Shown here piece by piece: positions 45,568 to 55,983 of a DNA stretch of 64,000 nt (position 1 is its first letter; the number at the start of each line of letters is the position of its first letter). This DNA is from Pseudoalteromonas rubra (GTDB taxonomy: Bacteria; Pseudomonadota; Gammaproteobacteria; Enterobacterales; Alteromonadaceae), in the NCBI RefSeq assembly GCF_000967655.1, contig NZ_JXYA01000031.1:96204-160203 (forward strand), in the 5' to 3' direction. Both the position numbers and the translations under genes were made by a program. The notes below the pieces were generated by a model that was not told where the DNA came from, did not search any database, and saw only the letters and a program-made list of their open reading frames with translations.

Positions 45568-47085
45568 GTGACTTTATGGTTGTATTTGCACTTTCCAGCG
45601 ATTCAGCTCGATAAACTGAAAATGGCAGCACAGGCACAAACCCCCGATGGAGTGCAATCTGGCGATGACCTCAGCGCGTTGTCTCGGCCCTGTATTATTG
45701 TCGGAGGCCATGACAACAAAGTGATGCAGCTGGATCAGGCTGCCGCGCAGTTAGGTATTAAGGTCGGCATGGGGCTGGCAGGGGCCGCTGCGCGCAGCCG
45801 CGAGTTGCTCGTGCACCCCTATGATGAAGCCGATGAAAAGCGCACGATACGTGAAATTGCACAGTGGCTGTATTTGATCACCGCAGACATAGCTTTGTTC
45901 GCCCCTCAGGGGCTGTTACTGAAGGTGAGTGGTATGCTGGCCATGTATCGGGATTTGTCTCATTACCTGAGCACACTGCACGCGCACCTGGATACGCAAT
46001 CATTCAGCTATCGCTTTGCCTGTGGTTATTCTCCGGAGGCTGCCCGGTTGCTGGCAGAGCACCATGGTGCCTTAGTAAGCCAGGACCCAAAAGTACTGGA
46101 AAGCGCCTTACTGGGATTGCCCTTAACGGCGTTGTCGCTGCCAGCCAAAGCGTTGGAACAATTACGCCGGGTTGGCTTTAAGACGGTGGCCGATCTGTTT
46201 GCCTTACCTTTGGTGGAGCTGGGTAAACGCTTTGACTGCGAGCTGGTGCAGTATGTGTCCCGGCTGCGCGGCAAGGTGCCTCACCCGGTGACCTTTTATC
46301 AGAGCGAGCCGGAATTTGAGCGCCACCTGCCTTTGTTATACGAGATAGAAAACCTCGACTGGTTGAACAAGCCTTTGCTCAAATTATTGGTGCAGCAGGA
46401 GCAATTTCTGCGCTTGCGCAATCGCCATGCGACACAACTCACGCTGACTTTGCATCAGCGGGATGCCGAGCCGCTGGTGTTAAGCATTGGCCGGGGAGAA
46501 GGCACAGACAGGGCCGACCTCTGGCTGACCTTGTGCGACCTTAAACTGAGTACAGTGACACTGAGTGGCCCGGTACAGGCGATAGGGCTGAAGGTGGCTC
46601 AGATGTGTCAACCCGACGAGCTGATGACAGACTTATTCGCCGAGCGACGAGGCACTATGACGCCTGCCGGGCTGGTTGCGGTGCTGCAGGCCAGATTAGG
46701 AGAGCAGGCTGTACAGGGCGTGAAAGCCTGTGACGATCTGCGCCCTGAGCGGGCCAGCGCATATTGCACACCCCTGAGTGTGTCGGGGACACCTTTGTCG
46801 GGGACACCTTTGTCGGGGACACCTTTGTCGGGGACACCCTTGTCGGATGATATGATGGCATCGTCTGCAATGCGCTATCTTCGGCCTGCCTTTTTGCTGC
46901 CAACTATTCAGCCCTTGCAGCATAAGGTGACGGTGCATCTGGGGCCTGAGCGGATCTGCACAGGCTGGTGGGATGCTCATGGGATTGAGCGCGATTATTT
47001 TGTTGCGCAGGATCAGCAGGGGCGCTGGTTATGGGTATTCAGAGACCGCCAGCAGCGCTGGTTTTGTCATGGGATTTTTAGCTGA
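45568..47085 (+). CDS. imuB: ImuB, catalytically inactive Y-family polymerase-like hub
   Basis: A 505-residue protein with GTG start 45568. The N-terminal part keeps the Y-family shape (LYLHFPAIQLDKL, RSRELLVHPYDEADEKR, LLLKVSGMLAMYRDL) but without the catalytic acidic residues of active Y polymerases: the start reads LWLYLHFP and the SxEE-type motif is absent. The C-terminal half ends with the ImuB-specific GPERICTGWWD...RDYFVAQDQQGRWLWVFRD. In this family ImuB is the scaffold joining the beta clamp, ImuA and DnaE2. An unusual SGTPL repeat (four copies) lies in the linker at about residues 406-425. The stop overlaps dnaE2 by one base (TGATG). Confidence 0.92.
   Translation: MTLWLYLHFPAIQLDKLKMAAQAQTPDGVQSGDDLSALSRPCIIVGGHDNKVMQLDQAAAQLGIKVGMGLAGAAARSRELLVHPYDEADEKRTIREIAQWLYLITADIALFAPQGLLLKVSGMLAMYRDLSHYLSTLHAHLDTQSFSYRFACGYSPEAARLLAEHHGALVSQDPKVLESALLGLPLTALSLPAKALEQLRRVGFKTVADLFALPLVELGKRFDCELVQYVSRLRGKVPHPVTFYQSEPEFERHLPLLYEIENLDWLNKPLLKLLVQQEQFLRLRNRHATQLTLTLHQRDAEPLVLSIGRGEGTDRADLWLTLCDLKLSTVTLSGPVQAIGLKVAQMCQPDELMTDLFAERRGTMTPAGLVAVLQARLGEQAVQGVKACDDLRPERASAYCTPLSVSGTPLSGTPLSGTPLSGTPLSDDMMASSAMRYLRPAFLLPTIQPLQHKVTVHLGPERICTGWWDAHGIERDYFVAQDQQGRWLWVFRDRQQRWFCHGIFS
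46783..46842 (+). repeat. 4 x 15-bp tandem repeat inside imuB
   Basis: TCGGGGACACCTTTG occurs at 46783, 46798 and 46813 exactly and at 46828 with one change (CCC for CCT). In frame it gives Ser-Gly-Thr-Pro-Leu four times. The multiple-of-three unit allows copy-number change without frameshift. Confidence 0.95.
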
Positions 47086-50000
47086 TGGCAGTGCATAAGT
47101 CGTCTATGTTTACGCTGCCAGCTGCGCACTTGGCGGCAGAGCAATCGGCGAGTCAAAGTAAAGGTGAGCCGCCGGGTGACACGCACAGAGCGGGTTATGC
47201 TGAGCTGTTTTGTCAGACTAACTTCTCGTTTTTACAGGGGGCATCCCGGCCAGAAGAGCTGGTGCGACAGGCCGACTTTCTCTCTTACACTGCGCTGGCG
47301 ATCACCGATGAGTGTTCGCTGGCAGGCGTGGTGCGGGCACATACGCTGATCAAAAATCAACAGCTGGACTTACAACTGATAGTGGGTAGCCTGATGCGCT
47401 TTGAGACCCTCGAAGTAGTGTTACTTTGCCCGGATAAAGCCGCCTACAGTGAATTATGCCGGGTGATCACCAATGCCCGGCGGCGCTCTGAAAAAGGCCA
47501 CTATCAATTAGCTGAGTGGGACTTACTCTCATTGCGCCACTGCTTGCTCATTTGGTTACCGCAAGGCTGCGAGCAGGATGCACACTGGGGCGCCTGGCTG
47601 ATGCGCCATCATCAGGGCCGCAGCTGGGTTGGCATTCAGCGTCATCTGGTAAATCAGGAGCAGCGTTTTATCGCCCACTGCGAAGCACTGGCTGCCCGTT
47701 ATCAGTTGCCTGTTACCGCTTGTGGCGGGGTGCTAATGCATCACAGTGAACGGCTCAGGTTACAACATACACTGACGGCGATTCGGCTTAATCAGCCGAT
47801 TGAGCAGGTTAAAGGGGAGCTGCTGGTAAACGCTGAGCGAGCCCTGCGCAGCCGCGATAAGCTCAGCAAGTTGTTTAAGGCGCCCTGGCTGGCAGAGTCG
47901 TTACGCATTGCCAGGCGCTGCACGTTTGATCTCGACTCACTGCGTTATCAGTATCCGGCAGAGCTGGTTCCTGAAGGGAAAACCGCGATGCAGCATTTAC
48001 GCGCTCTGGTGCAGGCTGGTCAGCAGCGGCGCTTTCCTCAGGGAGTACCTGCTGACATTGCCCAGATCATAGACAAAGAGCTGGCATTGATTGAGGAGTT
48101 AGACTATCCCTACTTTTTCCTCACCATTCATGATCTGGTGTGCTTTGCCCGCAGTAAAGGCATTTTGTATCAGGGGCGTGGCTCGGCGGCTAATTCAGTG
48201 GTGTGTTACTGTCTGGAAATTACGGCGGTAGACCCTTGCCAGGTATCGGTATTGTTCGAGCGCTTTATCAGCAAGGAGCGTAATGAGCCACCGGACATAG
48301 ATGTCGATTTTGAACACGAAAGACGCGAAGAAGTGATCCAGTACATCTATCACAAATATGGTCGTAAGCGTGCCGCACTGGCTGCAACGGTGATCAGCTA
48401 TCGTTTTAAAAGTGCGCTCAGGGATGTGGGCAAGGCGCTGGGCATTGAAACCACCCAGCTGGATTACTTTATTCGTAATGTGAATCGCCGCGACCGGGGA
48501 CAAAACTGGCAAACTCAGCTGGCAGAGCTGGGCTTGCAGAGCGAGTCGCACAAAGGGCAGCAGCTTATTACCCTGGTGGAAGAAATCATGGGCTTTCCCC
48601 GTCACCTTTCTCAGCATGTGGGTGGCTTTGTGATCTCGGCAGGCCCGTTGCATGATCTGGTCCCCGTCGAAAATGCCGCGATGGCTGAGCGTACGGTGAT
48701 CCAGTGGGATAAGGACGACCTGGAAAGCCTCAGGCTACTCAAAGTGGATGTTCTGGCACTGGGGATGCTCAGCGCGATCCGCAAAACATTTGCACTGATT
48801 GCCCGGCACACATCCAGACAGCTGGACCTGGCCGAGTTAACCCGCATGGGTGATGACCCTCAGGTATACAAAATGCTTCAGCGCGCAGATACCGTCGGCG
48901 TGTTTCAAATTGAATCGCGGGCACAAATGAGCATGCTACCGCGGCTAAAGCCTTCCTGTTATTACGATTTAGTGATCCAGATAGCCATTGTCAGACCCGG
49001 GCCCATTCAGGGGGATATGGTGCACCCCTTTCTAAAACGCCGTAATGGTGAGGAAGCCATTACTTATCCTTCCGAGGAGGTCAAGTCGGTCTTGTCGCGC
49101 ACCATGGGTGTGCCTATTTTTCAGGAGCAGGTGATTAAACTGGCAATGGTCGCGGCTGGCTTTTCCGGTGGGGAAGCGGATCAGCTACGCCGGGCAATGG
49201 CGTCGTGGAAAAAAAGCGGCGAGCTGATGCAGTTTAAAGAAAAGCTGATCAACGGTATGCAACAGCGCGGTTATGAGGTGAGTTTTGCTGAGCGTATTTT
49301 TGAGCAGATCTGTGGCTTTGGCGAATATGGATTCCCGGAAAGTCATTCTGCGTCTTTTGCTGTGCTGGCTTATGCATCAGCCTGGCTAAAATACTACTAT
49401 CCGGCCATGTTTTATACCGCCTTGCTTAATAGTCTGCCAATGGGGTTTTACAGTGCTTCTCAACTGATCCAGGACGCCAGGCGCCATCAGATAGAGGTGC
49501 TGCCGGTGTGTGTTAATGCCTCTGAGTACGACCATCATATTTGTCAACAGCACGACAAGTTTGCAATTCGCCTGGGCCTGCGCCTGGTCAAAGGGTTACA
49601 GCGTCACAGTGCAGAGCAGCTACTGGCTGCCCGGCCAGACACTGGTTTTTCCGATATGTCAGCGTTACAGCGTCTCGGACTGCCTGCTAATACATTGGAA
49701 AGCCTGGCATCGGCCAATGCGCTTAAAACGTTGCAGGGCGATCGCTACGCCGCGCGCTGGGCGCTGATGGATAAGGAACACACTTTGCCTTTGTTTGCCG
49801 GGCACTCAGTTGCAGAGCCGGCATCTTGTGTGTTCCAGCCGGATGACATGGACGACCTGGTGGAAGACTATGCTGCGCTGGGCCTCACGTTGGGTCAGCA
49901 CCCAGTCACCTTGCTCGATAAGGCCGGTAAACTGGGGCGTTTTACGCGCATGGCGCAGCTCAGTGCCTGTCGGCATAAATCTCTGGTGACGGTTGTGGGC

Positions 50001-50261
50001 ATTGTAACTGGTAAGCAGGCACCCGGGACCGCTGGTGGCGTGACCTTTTTTACGCTTGAAGATGACACAGGCAATATTAATGTGGTGGTATGGGCGGGTA
50101 CGGCCCGGGCGCAAAAACAGGCTTACCTCAGTGCTAAACTGCTAGAAGTAAAAGGCATTGTTGAAAAAGAAGGGGAGGTGATCCATGTCATTGCTGGTCG
50201 GCTGATTGACCGCAGCGAGATACTGGGCACATTACACAGCAAGTCACGAGATTTTCATTGA
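47085..50261 (+). CDS. dnaE2: Error-prone DNA polymerase DnaE2
   Basis: A 1,058-residue C-family polymerase, third gene of the SOS operon. N-terminal PHP domain (YAELFCQTNFSFLQGASRPEELV), palm with the catalytic PPDIDVDFEHERREEV, FVISAGPLHDLVPVE, GVFQIESRAQMSMLPRLKP, IVRPGPIQGDMVHPFLKRR and FPESHSASFAVLAYASAWLKYYYP, and a C-terminal OB fold (KSLVTVVGIVTGKQAPGTAGG...FFTLEDDTGNINVVVW). About 100 residues shorter than replicative DnaE, as usual for DnaE2/ImuC. It carries out translesion synthesis and SOS mutagenesis with ImuA and ImuB at the beta clamp. ATG 47085 shares a base with the imuB stop. Confidence 0.96.
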   Translation: MAVHKSSMFTLPAAHLAAEQSASQSKGEPPGDTHRAGYAELFCQTNFSFLQGASRPEELVRQADFLSYTALAITDECSLAGVVRAHTLIKNQQLDLQLIVGSLMRFETLEVVLLCPDKAAYSELCRVITNARRRSEKGHYQLAEWDLLSLRHCLLIWLPQGCEQDAHWGAWLMRHHQGRSWVGIQRHLVNQEQRFIAHCEALAARYQLPVTACGGVLMHHSERLRLQHTLTAIRLNQPIEQVKGELLVNAERALRSRDKLSKLFKAPWLAESLRIARRCTFDLDSLRYQYPAELVPEGKTAMQHLRALVQAGQQRRFPQGVPADIAQIIDKELALIEELDYPYFFLTIHDLVCFARSKGILYQGRGSAANSVVCYCLEITAVDPCQVSVLFERFISKERNEPPDIDVDFEHERREEVIQYIYHKYGRKRAALAATVISYRFKSALRDVGKALGIETTQLDYFIRNVNRRDRGQNWQTQLAELGLQSESHKGQQLITLVEEIMGFPRHLSQHVGGFVISAGPLHDLVPVENAAMAERTVIQWDKDDLESLRLLKVDVLALGMLSAIRKTFALIARHTSRQLDLAELTRMGDDPQVYKMLQRADTVGVFQIESRAQMSMLPRLKPSCYYDLVIQIAIVRPGPIQGDMVHPFLKRRNGEEAITYPSEEVKSVLSRTMGVPIFQEQVIKLAMVAAGFSGGEADQLRRAMASWKKSGELMQFKEKLINGMQQRGYEVSFAERIFEQICGFGEYGFPESHSASFAVLAYASAWLKYYYPAMFYTALLNSLPMGFYSASQLIQDARRHQIEVLPVCVNASEYDHHICQQHDKFAIRLGLRLVKGLQRHSAEQLLAARPDTGFSDMSALQRLGLPANTLESLASANALKTLQGDRYAARWALMDKEHTLPLFAGHSVAEPASCVFQPDDMDDLVEDYAALGLTLGQHPVTLLDKAGKLGRFTRMAQLSACRHKSLVTVVGIVTGKQAPGTAGGVTFFTLEDDTGNINVVVWAGTARAQKQAYLSAKLLEVKGIVEKEGEVIHVIAGRLIDRSEILGTLHSKSRDFH

Positions 50262-50295
50262 GGCAAAAAGTGAGTCAAAGCAGCGTGGAAATCAG

Positions 50296-50316
50296 GCACA
50301 GCAAAGGGCGCTGTGC
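50296..50316. terminator. Hairpin between convergent dnaE2 and chemoreceptor genes
   Basis: GCACAGC (50296-50302) pairs with GCTGTGC (50310-50316), 7 pairs and a 7-base loop. There is no T tract on either strand, so termination is only inferred from the convergent layout. Confidence 0.4.
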
Positions 50317-50332
50317 TTGACTATAGAGCAGG

Positions 50333-52345
50333 CTAAGATCTGAGTCTGAACTTGCGCACTAGCTGGGCCAGCTGCTCAGCCTGTTTATTCAGCTGCTGTG
50401 CAGACAAGGCCGCAACCTGAGTATCCTGTAGTGAGCTTTGGCTTGATTGCTCTATCTTCGAGATATCCTGAGCCATTTCTCCAGCAACGACTGATTGTTC
50501 CTCTGTTGCTGTCGCTATCGACTGGATCATGGCGGCAATTTCAGACGCACCGCGAACGATATCATCCAGCTGAGCCCCCGCAGCTTCCGCCATAGACACA
50601 CTTTGATCAACCTGAGACACGCTGTTTTGCATTGAGTTGACGGCATGTTCGGTCTGCGACTGAATTGACTGAACTGTTGAAACCACTTCCTCTGTAGCTT
50701 TTGAGGTGCGCTCAGCAAGCGTTCTGACTTCATCGGCAACCACCGCAAAACCACGGCCCTGTTCGCCGGCTCGCGCAGCCTCAATTGCCGCGTTTAAGGC
50801 GAGCAGGTTAGTTTGCTCAGCAATGCTGCCAATCACGCCAATCACGTTTCCTATTTGGCTACTCAGCTCGCCCAAATGGGTCACGTTTTCAGCGGTTTTT
50901 TGCACGTTCTGCGAAGCGGTTTTGATCTTGCTGACGGTTTGCCCTACGGTATCTCCACCTCCGGACGCCAGTGTACGCGCTTGATCGGCGTGGCTGGCTG
51001 CAACCTGGCTTTGCGACGCCACTTCAGAGACCGTGGCGCTCATTTCCTCTATTGCCGTGGCAACCTGAGTTGACTGGTCGGCCGACGAGCGGCTGCGCGA
51101 GGCTATTTGGTCATTTGCTTCAGCAATATCGTGGCTTGAAGTGCGAACATCATCCACCACTTTGGCAATGGCATGCAGCAGCTCGTTCAAAGAGCGGGCC
51201 ATTTTATTGGTGGCTTCAGCCAGCCCGTCAATTTCGTCCTGCCCCTTATGGGCAATGTCTCTGTCTGAGATATCACCGGCACTGATCCGCTCAGCCACGC
51301 CTAGCACCTGGTTTAATCGAGACACGATTGAGTTGCTGATCAGGTAGGCAATCATCATACCTAGCATGGCTGCAATCAGTGTGATCACTATGATGACGAT
51401 AGATGTAGAGCTTAAGCCATCAACCAATAGTTCCAAAGCGCTGGTGGCATCATCAATTTCTTCCTGAGCAGAGGTCTCGAGTACTTTAGCCACTTCCTCT
51501 AGGTATTGTTTATTCATTTCCTTGAGCAACTCAGTGGTTTGCCTAAAAGCACTCGGATCATAACTTTGAAATACAGTAGCGGCTTCATTGCGAATGTTTT
51601 GATACAAACGTTTAATCGTTGCAATGTCCTGAAGTTCATTTGGCTTTTGCTCAAGTGGGATAAGACGGTTCAAATAGTCTTCGAAGCTGGCGGCATCTTC
51701 ATCAAATTCAGCTTTGGCATTCGCATCGCCATTGGTGTGCGAGATGATGGCGGCGATCATATCCCCCGCTTCATCAACCAGTTCGAGGTAGTAGCGCACC
51801 CCGGGTAGATCGTCATTCAGGGACTCCTGCAAATCGATTGACTGCATAGCATCATTAAATTCCTGCTCTTTTAGCTTATCCAGCAAGTCTTCCAACTGGT
51901 CACCTGTGGTGTCATTGAGTCGGTTTACACGTTCCCGGATCCTTTGATAGGCCGTTGGATCAAACCGATCGAAGACTTCCTGATTGACGCGTTGATGATA
52001 GGTTGTGACACTTTTTAAGATAAAGGCCATTTTTTCGCGGTCTGACTGTTTGGCAGATTCATATCGGTATAACTCAGTATGGATTTCCTTGAATCGCTTG
52101 AATATCTCATTGAAGGAGGCTTTTTTGCTGGTATCGCCGTTCATATATTCGAGCGCGGCACTTTTGAGTAAGTGTTCTTTGTCAAGCAGCCGACTGTATA
52201 AGATCATGCCTGGCAGGTCATCTCCAATGACCTCTGTTGCTCGAGCGGTCTCTGTTGAGACCTTAAACCAAACCAAAGTGCTGGACATCAACATCAGCAC
52301 AATAAGAACACCAAAGGCTGAGTAGAGTTTGTTACTGAGTTTCAT
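50333..52345 (-). CDS. Methyl-accepting chemotaxis protein with duplicated helical sensor module
   Basis: A 670-residue chemoreceptor: helix (9-27), an all-helical periplasmic sensor (about 30-310), second helix (about 313-338), HAMP, coiled-coil signalling domain with the tip [19 protein letters not shown]. Inside the sensor two halves repeat with an offset of 134-136 residues: DDLPG at 42 and 178, NGD at 69 and 205, [FY]DP[TS]A at 128 and 262. This looks like a two-module helical bundle (HBM/4HB type). The neighbouring receptor at 52564 is a paralogue with only one module. The signalling half is nearly identical in the two. Probable ligands are small organic acids in related HBM receptors, but not shown here. 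Confidence 0.93.
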   Translation of the reverse strand: MKLSNKLYSAFGVLIVLMLMSSTLVWFKVSTETARATEVIGDDLPGMILYSRLLDKEHLLKSAALEYMNGDTSKKASFNEIFKRFKEIHTELYRYESAKQSDREKMAFILKSVTTYHQRVNQEVFDRFDPTAYQRIRERVNRLNDTTGDQLEDLLDKLKEQEFNDAMQSIDLQESLNDDLPGVRYYLELVDEAGDMIAAIISHTNGDANAKAEFDEDAASFEDYLNRLIPLEQKPNELQDIATIKRLYQNIRNEAATVFQSYDPSAFRQTTELLKEMNKQYLEEVAKVLETSAQEEIDDATSALELLVDGLSSTSIVIIVITLIAAMLGMMIAYLISNSIVSRLNQVLGVAERISAGDISDRDIAHKGQDEIDGLAEATNKMARSLNELLHAIAKVVDDVRTSSHDIAEANDQIASRSRSSADQSTQVATAIEEMSATVSEVASQSQVAASHADQARTLASGGGDTVGQTVSKIKTASQNVQKTAENVTHLGELSSQIGNVIGVIGSIAEQTNLLALNAAIEAARAGEQGRGFAVVADEVRTLAERTSKATEEVVSTVQSIQSQTEHAVNSMQNSVSQVDQSVSMAEAAGAQLDDIVRGASEIAAMIQSIATATEEQSVVAGEMAQDISKIEQSSQSSLQDTQVAALSAQQLNKQAEQLAQLVRKFRLRS

Positions 52346-52563
52346 AGGATCACCAAGTTAGAAAGAGGCGTCATCCATGGCATACTTTTCATTGCGCTAT
52401 TGTTTATAATTAAAGTCGTTAATTATCAGAACAGGCAAGTTTTATCTTGGCTTTATGTACATTGAACACGTTCTGGCAAACGCGACATAAATTATTACCG
52501 GACTGAACGTATCTGTCATTTCAGACCGGTAATTGATGAGCTGCGTGAGGTGGTGCTGGCTGT

Positions 52564-54225
52564 TTATGTCCTCAGTTTGAACCTGCTGACCAACTGGGCC
52601 AGCTCCTCAGCTTGCTGATTCAGTCCCTGGGCGGATAGAGCTGCAACCTGAGTATCCTGCAGAGAGTGCTGACTGGACTGCTCGATATTAGAAATATCTC
52701 TGGCCATTTCACCGGCAACCACTGACTGCTCTTCCGTTGCGGTGGCAATCGACTGGATCATAGTGGCAATGTCTGAGGCGCCACGCACAATGTCATCTAA
52801 CTGTATGCCTGCGGCTTCGGCCATAGAAACGCTTTGGTCAACCAGAGATACACTGTGTTGCATGGAGCTTACCGCGTGATCCGTTTGTGATTGAATGGAT
52901 TGCACGGTGGAGACGACTTCCTCGGTCGCTTTGGATGTTCGCTCAGCCAGGGTTCTGACCTCATCTGCAACGACGGCAAAGCCACGACCTTGTTCCCCGG
53001 CGCGGGCTGCTTCAATGGCGGCATTGAGTGCTAACAGGTTGGTTTGCTCCGCAATGCTGCCAATTACCCCGATCACGTTGCCAATCTGGCTACTGAGTTC
53101 GCCCAAGTGAGTGACATTTCCTGCGGTTTTTTGCACATTTTGTGACGCCGTTTTTATTTTACTGACGGTTTGTCCGACGGTATCTCCTCCGCCAGAGGCC
53201 AATGTACGTGCCTGCTCGGCTTGGCTTGCTGCCACTTGACTCTGAGAGGCCACTTCAGTGACCGTCGCGCTCATTTCTTCAATGGCCGTAGCGACCTGAG
53301 TCGACTGATCGGCAGATGAACGACTACGGGCGGCGATCTGCTGGTTCGCTTCGGCAATATCCTGACTGGATGAAGTCACATCGCCAACCACCTGAGTGAT
53401 AGAGTGCAGCAATTCGTTCAGTGAGCGGGCCATTCTATTGGTCGCTTCTGCCAGCCCATCAATTTCATCCTGGCCCTGATGCACAATATCCTGCTCAGAG
53501 ATATCACCCGCACTGATCCGTTCCGCAACACTCAGCACTTGATTGAGACGTAACACGATTGAGCGACTGATCAAATATGCGATAACGAGGCTAAGCATCG
53601 CGGCAACGAGAGTGATCACTATGATGGCAATAGACGTAGAACCCAGGCCTTTAACCAGTTGCGCCACAGCATTGGTCGCATCATCAATTTCTTCTTGCGC
53701 AGAGACTTCAAGAATATTGGCAATATCTTGTATGTATTTTTTATCTAAAGCCCGAAGTGTCTCACTTGCTTGCTTAAACTCGCTTGAGTTGTCAAAAGCC
53801 ACTGAAGTTTGGTTCTGGATCGTCTGAGCCACAGCTGGCTGATAACGCGCAAACACGTCCTGATTAACCTTCTGGTGGTAAGAAGAAATACTGCGCAGAA
53901 TATGTGCCATCTTATCTCGATCAGATTGCTTGGCTGATTCGTAACCGTAAAGTTCGGAGTGGACTGTTTTAAACTTCTCAAATGTATCGTTAAAGGTCGC
54001 TTTTTTACTTGCATCACCATTCATATATTCGAGCGCAGCGCCTTTGAGCTGGTGCTGAGTATCCAGTAAGCGGCTGTAGAGGATCATGCCGGGTAGATCG
54101 TCACCGGTTACTTCTTTTGCACGGGCAGTTTCAGTGGATATTTTAAACCATACTAATGTACTGGAAATGATCATTAGTATGATTAACACACCAAATGCTA
54201 AATAGAGTTTATTACTGAGTTTCAT
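52564..54225 (-). CDS. Methyl-accepting chemotaxis protein, single-module paralogue
   Basis: A 553-residue chemoreceptor, paralogue of the one at 50333: the first 125 residues and everything from [10 protein letters not shown] onward align with few changes, but about 117 residues are missing from the sensor, between RYQPAVAQ and the [10 protein letters not shown] segment. The missing part equals one of the two helical modules of the longer copy. Helix 9-27, four-helix-bundle sensor, second helix (about 195-220), HAMP, signalling domain with the same tip. It is upstream of the other gene on the same strand, 218 bases apart, so the pair arose by tandem duplication. Start ATG at 54225, with GGTGAT as a ribosome-binding sequence. 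Confidence 0.92.
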   Translation of the reverse strand: MKLSNKLYLAFGVLIILMIISSTLVWFKISTETARAKEVTGDDLPGMILYSRLLDTQHQLKGAALEYMNGDASKKATFNDTFEKFKTVHSELYGYESAKQSDRDKMAHILRSISSYHQKVNQDVFARYQPAVAQTIQNQTSVAFDNSSEFKQASETLRALDKKYIQDIANILEVSAQEEIDDATNAVAQLVKGLGSTSIAIIVITLVAAMLSLVIAYLISRSIVLRLNQVLSVAERISAGDISEQDIVHQGQDEIDGLAEATNRMARSLNELLHSITQVVGDVTSSSQDIAEANQQIAARSRSSADQSTQVATAIEEMSATVTEVASQSQVAASQAEQARTLASGGGDTVGQTVSKIKTASQNVQKTAGNVTHLGELSSQIGNVIGVIGSIAEQTNLLALNAAIEAARAGEQGRGFAVVADEVRTLAERTSKATEEVVSTVQSIQSQTDHAVSSMQHSVSLVDQSVSMAEAAGIQLDDIVRGASDIATMIQSIATATEEQSVVAGEMARDISNIEQSSQHSLQDTQVAALSAQGLNQQAEELAQLVSRFKLRT

Positions 54226-54880
54226 AGTATCACCTGAGTATACGTGACGGTATCCGCCGAATATGGAGCAAGTTGAAAAACTGATTATAAAGTTGAAAGC
54301 TGTATTTTGAATCGTTCCAAAATAAACTGATAACTCTCTAGTGATGAACTATCAGCTGGGATAAGCATGAGAAACAGAGGGTTACTTGACAGGCTCTTCA
54401 AACTTACAAAAAGTACTTTCTTGATTATTCATAAATAATTCTAGTGTTTTTCATTTGAAGAGTGAAGTGTTTAACTTGATTAATTGAGTTCGTTTCTAAT
54501 TATGATTTTATTTATATTAAATATATCATAATTCGTGTTTTTCAGTCACAGTTGAGGCGCAAGTGATATTTATTATCAACTATACAATTAATGTAAAACA
54601 TGGTGCTATTTTAAACTTTGCTTTTTTATATGGCCAGGTGAGCTTATAAAGGCTCATCATGAGTGTCATAAAGTAGTGATTTGTCCTCAGGCATTCATGT
54701 TAATTGCACAGAGAAAAGACGTGCGTAGTCAATAGGGAGTATGTCAGAGCAAGGAAGCAGTTGATATAGCTGAATTTGAGCTAAGCAGATCGCACTCAGC
54801 AGCGTTATAATGAATGTCATTGGCTCAACTGGTCAGATGTGTTAGGGTGGGGTGTTATTTAATTCAACAGGTTAAGCGTT
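54226..54880. other. AT-rich intergenic region
   Basis: 655 bases between divergent genes (chemoreceptor and hotdog-fold protein). Very AT-rich, especially 54420-54620. Short frames (for example 23 codons from 54367) lack ribosome sites. I see no gene, RNA or mobile-element end. Confidence 0.6.
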
Positions 54881-55348
54881 ATGGCAACACCCTTATTAAA
54901 AACCTACAAGAAGTTTAAATGGTTGCCCTTTGGCAACTGGCTATTCAGCAAGGCGGTCTGTAAGCGAGCGCCTTATTTTGGCACCATCAAGCCTAAGATC
55001 ACTCACCTCAGTGAGGGGCGGATCACGGCGCAAATGCCCAATAGAAAAGCGGTGCACAATCACATTGGCACTGTGCATGCGATTGCGCAGTGTAACCTTG
55101 CGGAGCTATGTGCTGGTGTGGTCACCGATGCCAGTATTCCCTCTAAAACGCATCGCTGGATCCCTAAAGGGATGACGGTGCAATACCTGAAAAAAGCCGA
55201 TACCGATTTACGGGCAGAGGCGACGATTTCACTCCCACGCCAGTGGCAGGATAAAGAAGAGCTGATAGTGCCGGTTGAGGTGTTCAACAGTGACGGGGTA
55301 AAGGTATTTCATGCCGATGTCACTATGTATATTTCGGCGAAAAAATAG
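54881..55348 (+). CDS. DUF4442 hotdog-fold protein (thioesterase-like)
   Basis: A 155-residue soluble protein from ATG 54881. The central segment HNHIGTVHAIAQCNLAELCAGVV (residues 60-82) is the long helix of a hotdog fold, and GRITAQMPNRKAVHNH before it fits DUF4442, a family placed with PaaI-type acyl-CoA thioesterases. A catalytic residue cannot be assigned with confidence; the Asn/His/Glu in the helix region are candidates. It is alone on its strand, with a bidirectional terminator immediately after. Metabolic role unknown. Confidence 0.85.
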   Translation: MATPLLKTYKKFKWLPFGNWLFSKAVCKRAPYFGTIKPKITHLSEGRITAQMPNRKAVHNHIGTVHAIAQCNLAELCAGVVTDASIPSKTHRWIPKGMTVQYLKKADTDLRAEATISLPRQWQDKEELIVPVEVFNSDGVKVFHADVTMYISAKK

Positions 55349-55352
55349 TGAG

Positions 55353-55377
55353 AGGCCCGCAAGCAGCGGGCCTTTTT
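55353..55377. terminator. Terminator between convergent genes
   Basis: AGGCCCGC (55353-55360) pairs with GCGGGCCT (55366-55373), loop AAGCA, followed by TTTTT on the plus strand. It sits 5 bases after the hotdog gene stop and 3 bases beyond the stop of the convergent outer-membrane gene. Confidence 0.93.
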
Positions 55378-55380
55378 CTA

Positions 55381-55983
55381 TCAGAAAGTATAGCGATACT
55401 TTACTTCTGACTGGGTGTATTCCACACCATTAGTGTACTCCAGCACCACAGCGGAGCGCTGCGTAAAGCTAAAACGCAGGCCGATATTAACAAAGACACC
55501 ATCGTCATCATCTGTAGAGTTATCCAGTAACTCATAGCCAGCCTGAGCATAGGCGCTAATGTGTTTGGAGAAGGCATGCTCGTACTCACCGTAAAGGCGA
55601 CGTGTATCTGCTGTTGAGTTAGAGCGATTAGTTGACACTTCAAACTCACCAACCTGAGCGCCAACTGCCAGGCGTCCACTGTCCGTTGAATACAGAATGT
55701 AGCCCAAATTAAACGTCGTTTCGTCAACGTAGTATTCTCCATCACGAAGATTGTTGAAGAATGCCAGGCTGTCTGAATGCTGATCGATTTTGAGTCCCAT
55801 AAAGATGCCGTTGGCAAATTCATAACTGCCCGCAATCATAAATCCTCGAGGAGTAACTGAACTCGGTGAACCATCCAGCTTGGTCTTACCATAACCCACT
55901 TCAAGGAAGCTTTTACTCAGTTCAGCGGCCTGAGAGCCTAAAGAGGCAGTAGCCAGTAGCAGGCCTAAAATATGCTTATTCAC
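55381..55983 (-). CDS. Outer-membrane beta-barrel protein
   Basis: A 200-residue secreted protein with signal peptide (MNKHILGLLLATASLGSQA) and a chain of amphipathic strands (FLEVGYGKTKL, GFMIAGSYEFANGIFMGLK, TTFNLGYILYS, LAVGAQVGEFEV, LYGEYEHAFSKHISAYAQAGYELL, VFVNIGLRFSF, AVVLEYTNGVEY) ending in Phe (KYRYTF), the sorting signal for outer-membrane barrels. About eight strands would fit an OmpA/OmpX-like porin fold. The start is GTG 55983 with AAAGGA 9 bases upstream. Function unknown; such proteins serve adhesion, stability or small-solute passage. Monocistronic. Confidence 0.85.
   Translation of the reverse strand: MNKHILGLLLATASLGSQAAELSKSFLEVGYGKTKLDGSPSSVTPRGFMIAGSYEFANGIFMGLKIDQHSDSLAFFNNLRDGEYYVDETTFNLGYILYSTDSGRLAVGAQVGEFEVSTNRSNSTADTRRLYGEYEHAFSKHISAYAQAGYELLDNSTDDDDGVFVNIGLRFSFTQRSAVVLEYTNGVEYTQSEVKYRYTF

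Noticed and set aside
46783..46842. Short repeat in imuB as a CRISPR-like or REP element
   Set aside because: The units are contiguous without spacers, stay in frame, and occur only inside the coding region.
54226..54880. AT-rich gap as a possible mobile-element scar or RNA gene
   Set aside because: No terminal inverted repeats, direct repeats, transposase fragments or stable GC-rich hairpins were seen.
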